A stretch of 64,000 bases of DNA, from positions 461,953 through 525,952 of the forward strand of contig FN649741.1 in assembly GCA_000310025.1 (NCBI GenBank), written 5' to 3'. Positions 57,501 to 64,000 of the stretch are shown here, one piece after another. The stretch comes from Ectocarpus siliculosus. Its lineage: Eukaryota > Sar > Phaeophyceae > Ectocarpales > Ectocarpaceae. Position numbers and translations under genes: made by a program. Below the pieces are notes generated by a model, which was given only the letters and a program-made list of their open reading frames with translations, searched no databases and was not told the DNA's origin. Position 1 is the first letter of the stretch; every line of letters starts with the position of its first letter.

Positions 57501-60500
57501 AAACTGCCGCCGCCATGTTACGCATACATATGCCACGGCACGGCCATGTCACGCTTGTTCAGGACGCCGGTATGTATCTCGAGGCTAGGAAGCTTTTGGA
57601 CGATGGCGAAGCGTACATCTCCATGCCTACCCAGCAAAAGGTCATGGCCAAGGTGAGTGAGCCTAACGCCTCATGGCTGACGGAAGCGAGTGCGCGACTA
57701 ATGTCCACAAGAAGTTTGGGGCAGTCTCGTTTAAGTATGGCACCATTAGTGTATCGGCTGCGTCGTTGGAGTATTGTAAGCATGGAGACGCACCCTACCA
57801 GCCGGGGCGGAGTCACACTGGAGCGGAGCAATTGCTTCGCCAGCTACGGTTGTGATGCTGCCATTCTGTTCTTCCATACCAGGTACCGTACAATCTCACA
57901 TATTTCTCTTCTTGTGCCGCCAAGCCAAGCTACTTCGAATTCACGTCTGCTTTGAAGTGCCCGTGCTTGACCCTTTCGTTTATTTGAGTTGGACTTGATC
58001 AAAGGCTCAACATCTGCAGACTGCCTGGAGACTGGGTATGTTTCAAACAACACATGTTGTGCAGGCTGACGGAATGCAGCAGCTCTGATGTACATTGGCG
58101 TTGATTCGTCAGACGTCAACCTCCTGGGTGACGCAGCGTCCTCTGTCTCTCTTATCCGTCTGCTTGTCTTTCTGCCTCCATCTCGTGATGCTGTACACTC
58201 TAGGTCATGGCCGCCTTCGAAGGCCGCATGAACGCCCGTGCGGAAGCCGACATCGATCGTCTCCTCGAGGACTCGGTCGATGGCTTGTCTCTCAACGACT
58301 CTGCCGCAAACAGCAACTCGCCTGCGAGGTATGTTGTGACCCAGTGCAGTAGGGTAGGGTAGGGTGGGGTGGCAACCCCCTGTACTGTATGTACCCTTCA
58401 CAGTGGAGGTCCCCGAATAAGTCGGTCGCCCTATGTATAGGGGTTGAATTGGCTGGCATGGACGGAATAACCAAGGTGTGCTACACATTGAACAAGGCGG
58501 CTGCCCCATGTATGTTGGTCATTCTGCCAGCTGCCCACCACAGCCTTAGTCGGGGAACCACTGTATAGGTGTCTGGCGCTGTATTTATAGCGACGGCGAC
58601 GGCAGCGTCGTCGACACCCTATGCGTTTGGCACGCTGAGAATTTTCAGTTTTCGCATCATGGTACTCCCCACTCCCCACACATGCTCTGTGACAATCTCG
58701 ACGCGTTACTTCGAAGCAAATGAAGAGATAGACAGGGCGAAGGCAGGGAGTGGGCGAAAGCTACTGTTGTATCCATCTTGTCTGTCGCTTCTTGCTGGAA
58801 GTAGTAGTATTCTGTTGAGAAGAGAAGGGGGTTGCCCTCGGGCAGCTCGGGTGTTCAGCGCCGTTCTCGCTCAAGTTGTTTTGTTCTGTGTCGTGCTGCT
58901 TGGTATTGACCTACGCTACTTGCACCGCCAATCGCCTGCTTGACTGCTGCTCCCTGTTCCGAAATTCTACGCTGGCGGTTGACTTTCGCAATTGGATTGG
59001 TTGGCACGGTTCCCTTGGCCCTACCCGTGAGCCTTGTTTATGCCTCGAGGTAGATGGTGCAGAATGCTGACTGGAAGTCGTTGAACCCATGGATGCAATG
59101 CAATAGCGTAACGTATCCGATTCCCTATCAATAACATAGCACATGACCCATCATTGCACATCGTTGACCAAACGCTGCCTTTGTCTTGCCCGTCAATCGC
59201 CGTGTCGCTGCTCTTGGCTTTAATACCTAATACCTACCGTGTTGGCTGTTTCATTTCATGCCCCGATGGGTTGGCTTGGGGTGGTGGCTGGTTGATGCTC
59301 CGGGGTGGTTTTCGACTTTGAGAGCGCAGCTCCACTCCGTTCCGCTACGACCCGAACGATCTGAGCACGGAGGATGACACTGGCAGCGCGCAGTCGGCCA
59401 TCAAAAACCTCAACTTTTCCAAGATTGCTAAGGAGAGCGGCGGCCGTGGTGGTGCCAGCTCGAGTACGAGTGGCAGCGGTAGCAACACGAGCCTTACGAC
59501 AAGGAGCGGGGCCTCGCCGGACTGGATGAGAGATGCTAACGAAGAACAAGAAGGAGATTCGCAAGCCGCTTCCTCAGGTGCAGCCTGTACCCCGTCATTT
59601 TCACGGAATTTTTGAAGCCAGCCGGCACCGATCACGACAATGCGTCAAATGGTGCCTGCACGAAGCGAAGCGATGATGAGTATATGTGATGGGAAAAACA
59701 TTCCAACAAGTACGAGGGTCGCTTCTGCTGAGCACACCTAGGTTAGGGTTATCTTAGAGTCGCACGTCGCTTCTGCAGGGGAAGGGCACCATTATTGTTT
59801 GGCTGAGGGTTAGGACGGACGGAGGGTCTTCGTTTTACACATGGTACTTTTTCTGACCCAGCATTGAGAAAACGATGGTCGGGTTAGGGGGGCTGGAATT
59901 GGAATTTTCGAACTGTTGGAAGGAATCATTGGCGTACGGCTTCCTCAGAAGTTGCAACACGTGAGTACATGCACCCAGTTATCCGCTCCAGGTGCAGATA
60001 ATTTTTTCGCTTCAGTCTTTTCGCGGGGCGAAAGGTGCGACAGTGGCCTATCTTACCCGCCCGCTAAACACTGCTTTAGAAAAACTGTCGGCAACACATC
60101 ACTCTATATTTTTGCCCGGCAACATAGTCTCCACGGCTGTTTGAGAAGGCTCTCTGCGTGGTTTCTCGTCACGCCTAATTACTCGTTGGTACTCTTGGGG
60201 GAGCGAGCCTTGAGCGGTGGCCGCGAAGGCTGCACTCCTGCTGTCGTGGCGCATTACGTTTTGTTCATGTGGGGTTGATCGAAACGTGCGAGTTTTCTCG
60301 GCCGCTGAAGTTGTGTGCTGGTGCTGCTGCTGTGGCTGTGGTGTTCTGTGGTCAGCAGGGGCTAAAGGCGGCGCGTCGGCAAGGGGCGAGGGAAACGAAT
60401 CCTTTTCGGGAGTGATCTACAGCGACGACGACAGTGATCTGAGCGTTAGCGACATCGACGAGGGTGTCATCGCACGTGAGTTGAAAGGTGGAAAGCCGCT

Positions 60501-63271
60501 GTAGATTCTGCCATCATCACGTATCATCACAGCCTACAGCAGTTTTTGCCTGCACGCTTTCGCCAATGCACAGGTGTCTTTTTTTCAACGAGATTTAGCA
60601 GCAGTATCTTACGTTTTGGGGCTTCCCGTACGTACGTAGTGTACAACGTGTGCTCTGCCGAGAGGCACCCCGAACCCAAGAAAGACAGCCAGCGACGTCG
60701 GGAAGGCAGAGGATTTTGGCCCAAAGTTCGAGTACCGTTTCGTCACCGTTTTATCACTAAAGCCGTTCTCAATACCCTGCAGTACCAAGAGTCTTTCCTG
60801 AAATAGCGAAAGCATGCGGCTCCCGGCACTGCGATGTGTTTTTGGACGTTCTTAACCCATTCCCGAGGGAAGGTCGAAGCTGACGATAACTCACGGTACG
60901 CATGGAAGGTTGTGTCAGTAAGTCCAGCCTTGGTGGGAAGATTACCCTCGCTTGGTTTGTACTGTGTACCGTGTGTACCATAGAACCTGTATGCAGTACT
61001 CCACTACTACTAGGAAAAACAGGCCCAAGCCGCTGGGGTGCGCTGAATTGTGGCAACGTTGACATTGGATTCTGCTTTGTGCTGTAGAAAAAAATATATA
61101 GTAATTCTGCTGCTATTTTCGTTTTTCCTGGTGGGGGACCCGCGCGTTGCGTTTATCGTGGAAGGAGCTGCACATGATACATGGTTTGTAGACGGCGATC
61201 ACTTGGCGTACGAAGAGAGTCACAACCTCGCACAAGCTTTGTGCCTGATATGGACCTCTAAATAAGGATACTACAAGTATTCATCACAGCCTCCGAAACC
61301 GGAGATGTGGTGTATGGCTATCTCGCTGTAGGCATCACCGCGCGTCGGGTGCACGTTCGACAAACCATCTCAATGTCTAGCACATGTTTGATTGCGAGGA
61401 ACGGCTGCTGGGTGTTGCTTTTTGAGTCTGCGCGCCGTCGAGATGCCCTTGTATGGGGAGGCAGTATCGAAAGCGAAAGCAGCTCATGTTTGGGTCCGGC
61501 GAGACCAGTTGATCCAGCGCGCGGCAGCGCGCCTCCCCAATGTTCTGTCGGCATACTATGGCGCCTACCGTCTGACTCACTCCAAGCCACCCGCGGCCTT
61601 ACCTGCCACGAAGCTGTGAAGGGAGTCCTCACCTGTACCTACCTGTATGCCCTGTTTGACTCCAAGGAGCCAATGCCTTCGCTGCAGAAGAAGAGGCTCG
61701 GAAGGCTCGCATGGAGACAGAGGAGGCTGGTCGTGTGCCCGGTGGTGTTGCCAGCGACGTTGTTGATTATGGTGCCGGGGCCAAGGACGAGAGCTTGCGC
61801 GTAGAGGATGTGGTCGCGGAGGTGCCGGAAGGGGCAGGCCTGGACGCCGGTGCAGCTCGTGAAGCTACTGCTGGTAACGTAAGTGCAGCGCCGATTTCGT
61901 CGGGGTCTTGTGGTTGGCGGCTACTGCTGTAGCTGTAACTCGGTCGAACTATCCTGTTTAGGTGGTATATGCGGTACCCTTTTGTCACGTGCTGCGGCTG
62001 CTACATGTACGTGCGATGCCGCCAGTTGGAGGATCGGACAAGAACGTTCTACCGTGTTACGAACTTGACGGACCGACCCGTGGTTGGAATGTCGTTCGAG
62101 GCGTGAACAGACCTGTCGTGTCGTCGTGTCCCTTTTCAGAGGAGAGGACCCCTTACCCTTATTCTTCCCTCGGTCCTGACACACATGTACTCTACCGGCT
62201 TCTCACGTCTACGAGTAGCTACAATGTCGTTAGAAGCTGAGCCGGCCGCCTTCAATGCATGTTGGTGTTTCGTCAGCACTTCCGGTTATTGCTGCCGTTT
62301 TTGCCTTACACAACCCCCGCGTTGCCTCATTGACCCGCCACGGGCAAGCGGTTTCCGGCGCATGTAGCTTAACGTGTACTTTTGCACCTCGTGTGCATAT
62401 GTACGGTTTGGTTCAGGATGAGCGCAAGAAGAAGAGCGGTGCCAACCGTGGCAGCAATGACCGTGGCGTCTCCTCGACTTCCTCGTCCACGCACATGGCC
62501 ATGGCTCCCCCCCCGCCTAAGCCGGCGGCGATGGCGATGGCGATGGCGATGGCGATGGCGGCTCCCGAGCCCCGGAAGAGGAAGGGTACCCCCCACCCCA
62601 AGCCACTGGTGAAGAGGGTGAGAACGATTGTCTCGGGCATTCGAACCCCACGGCTATCTTTTCTAGAAGCCGGAATCAAACCATTAGACTAGACTGATGA
62701 GCGCCGGCTAATCTAGTGTAATGGTTATGGTTTGGCTTCGTCTTTGAAACCTTGCGGCTTGACCTGGTGCTCGTGCCGTCGCTCATCTTGGGTGGTCGCC
62801 ACTGCTGCTTTCTTGTGTGCGTCTGTGCCTTGTTGTATTGTAGGGAGGAAAAAATATTTTGAAGCGGTTGCAGTGGTCTTGTGTCCACCGCTGCAACTGG
62901 CTGACCGATCTGAACAAGCGAATATTCAACTATATGTACGACACTAGTATACTCTCATTTAGAACACGTCATCGATCTACCCAAGCTTGGAATGTGTTTG
63001 TTGGGCGTTTCATGTTGTACCAGCGTGGTGCATGTGAGATTTGGGACAGGACAGATGGTGCACAGTCTTTTGGGGCGATTGGTGATTGGGTGTCAGCGTT
63101 TCCTCCATGATGTGTCGAATCTCAACGTTGTGATCCACACTGCATCGGTTGTTATCATGGTGTCCCGTTTCTGTTCTGTTCTGTTCTGCTCTGTAACGTA
63201 TGCAGACCACCCCGAGGCGTGGCAAGAATGTCGACGAAGAAGAGCTCTCGCCCGGCAGTTTCATAACACAG
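54562..63271 (+). CDS. CKAP2-like helical and disordered protein (3' end not reached)
   Basis: Eleven exons: 54562-54630, 55183-55359, 56272-56613, 57131-57253, 57563-57652, 58204-58328, 59330-59577, 60359-60475, 61667-61878, 62417-62617 and 63206-63271, phases consistent, 590 codons so far. It begins MEEVLSRKEKLAAWRAAKGK, the short RxxKLxxWRxxKGK motif found in CKAP2-type and other microtubule-linked proteins. Gly/Ala/Lys-rich linkers follow, then a helical block: EVSDYLKSQISEANMLLEVN, DAARTLLGDLLS, ELALYWAARAKLEEA, MYLEARKLLDDGEA and AAFEGRMNARAEADIDRLL, which resembles the CKAP2 C-terminal domain. The rest is acidic and Ser-rich (VIYSDDDSDLSVSDIDE), then EEEARKARMETEEA, a Met-Ala repeat, and basic KKK/RKRK clusters. 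Animal CKAP2 stabilises spindle microtubules; a cytoskeletal role here is inference. The donor after 63271 (CAG|GTGTGT) implies further exons. Confidence 0.72.
62527..62561 (+). repeat. Coding GATGGC hexanucleotide repeat (Met-Ala)n
   Basis: Five GCGATG units in exon 10 of the CKAP2-like gene encode alternating Met and Ala. In-frame and therefore tolerated; length likely varies among strains. Confidence 0.85.
62629..62697 (-). tRNA. tRNA-like sequence with A and B boxes, probably degenerate
   Basis: On the minus strand TAGTCTAATGG (A-box consensus, 62681-62691) is followed at normal distance by GGTTCGAATGCC (B-box, 62636-62647). The ends pair weakly (GTCTAG with CGAGAC). The anticodon arm is wrong: GGCT and AGCC enclose a 12-nt loop, and the T-stem is imperfect. 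I therefore read it as a tRNA pseudogene or tRNA-derived SINE remnant in intron 10 of the CKAP2-like gene, not a working tRNA. Confidence 0.35.
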
Positions 63272-64000
63272 GTGTGTTTGGTGATTGGTGTACTGCGCGG
63301 ACGCTTTTCGTTTCAATATTTTATGCCACTCTCTCCGCGTAACCCCTATCGGGAACATGTGCCGTACCGCACAGCGGGTTTCGGTACCAAAACAAAACGG
63401 CTTTCCTGTCATTTCATCGCGAGAAGGGTCAAGCACATGCTTCGAGCAAAATTACTCACGAAGAAGCGCATGCTACAGCAATGGCAGCAATAGCAGTCTT
63501 AGCAGTCTTAGCAACGGATACAGGACAGCGCATTTCGCCCGAGACTCGAGTTCATGATCCCGCCAATCAGCTGTCAGAAGGATACTGCATGATGCATGAT
63601 GCATGATGGTGTCATCACCAAGGAAACCACCCTGGCGAACCGACCAGCCGCATGATTGCCCATATCCATCCAGCCCTTGAGACTTACTGACCGGTCCGGT
63701 GATGTGCTTTGGACCGAGGTGTCCGTGTCACGACAGTTACACGACAGATGCAAAAACTACTTGAAAGTAGACCTAAGGTGCCGATAACACGATAACGCTA
63801 TACTTTACTGGTGCTCGTAGTCATGGGCACCACTGTAACACTCGCCGGTAATGGTGCAATGAGGTACGGAAGGAGGAAAATCTGGGTCATTAGCTACGGA
63901 TCTTTAAGCAGAAGGTCGACCGCTGCTTGTACTTGCCGGCCTCTTTGGTGTTGTCTTTGTCAAGTCGTGGCGCAAACAAGCCCCCCCCCCCCCCCCCCCC
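63272..64000. other. Right-hand end: intron or spacer, ending in a C18 run
   Basis: After the last certain exon no coding segment was recognised. TGATGCA words repeat at 63583-63610. The window ends in about 20 C, which is either a homopolymer or an assembly edge. Confidence 0.5.

Noticed and set aside
60546-60806. Possible extra exon with an EPKKDSQRRREGRG segment
   Set aside because: The phase across the neighbouring exons is already satisfied and the donor (CACC|GTTTTA) is poor.
61392-61619. Protein-like frame (PLYGEAVSKAKAAHVWVRR...) in an intron of the CKAP2-like gene
   Set aside because: Exons 60359-60475 and 61667-61878 join directly in phase, so no extra exon is needed, and the frame has no family match. 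Could be an old transposon piece.
63982-64000. C-run as a biological feature
   Set aside because: It sits exactly at the window edge and is as likely an assembly gap or homopolymer artefact.
1-64000. A prokaryotic-style defence, CRISPR or phage system
   Set aside because: All supported genes are intron-containing eukaryotic genes; no repeat-spacer array, operon or phage gene was seen.

Overview
The window is nuclear DNA of a multicellular or filamentous eukaryote, most likely a brown alga close to Ectocarpus. The genes are cut into many exons by introns of roughly 0.2-1.4 kb with GT..AG borders. Coding exons are GC- and Ala/Gly/Ser-rich, introns are full of CAGCAGTA-type words and MITEs, and one protein carries a signal-peptide plus transit-like leader of the kind used for heterokont secondary plastids. 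There are no operons, CRISPR arrays or rRNA genes. The species guess is inference from style and content.

Thirteen genes are supported, and they alternate strand almost perfectly. In order: (1) a CCR4/PDE12-type EEP nuclease-like protein with an inserted fibronectin III domain (minus, 3' end beyond the window); (2) a DUF1704/MATCAP-type tyrosine carboxypeptidase-like metallopeptidase (plus); (3) mitochondrial acyl carrier protein (minus); (4) an NPPY-motif methyltransferase-like protein (plus); (5) SAP30BP/HCNGP (minus); (6) SelO protein AMPylase (plus); (7) a large unnamed protein with three UBZ4/Rad18-type zinc fingers (minus); (8) ADAT3/TAD3 (plus); (9) a SIVA-like Cys-rich protein (minus); (10) an unrecognised low-complexity protein (minus, partial model); (11) a plastid-type thioredoxin (plus); (12) a 13-exon aldo/keto reductase (minus); (13) a CKAP2-like helical, otherwise disordered protein (plus, runs to the right end).

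Exons were assembled by eye from GT..AG borders, conserved family sequence across junctions and codon-phase agreement. For genes 1, 3, 4, 7, 11, 12 and 13 every proposed junction keeps phase. Gene ends that could not be fixed are the 5' ends of genes 2, 6, 8 and 9, the 3' exon of gene 5, and the rest of gene 10.

The genes do not form one pathway; they are housekeeping functions (RNA turnover, tRNA editing, splicing, fatty-acid/lipoate carrier, redox) plus two or three poorly described proteins. Divergent pairs share short spacers (about 310-540 bp), so shared promoters are likely. Introns and convergent spacers hold several non-autonomous DNA transposons and foldback elements: a TTAA-flanked piggyBac-like element, TA-flanked MITEs, two large palindromic foldbacks and an ACCGCC-repeat element. 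The most novel items are the triple-UBZ4 protein and the FN3-split EEP protein with changed catalytic residues.
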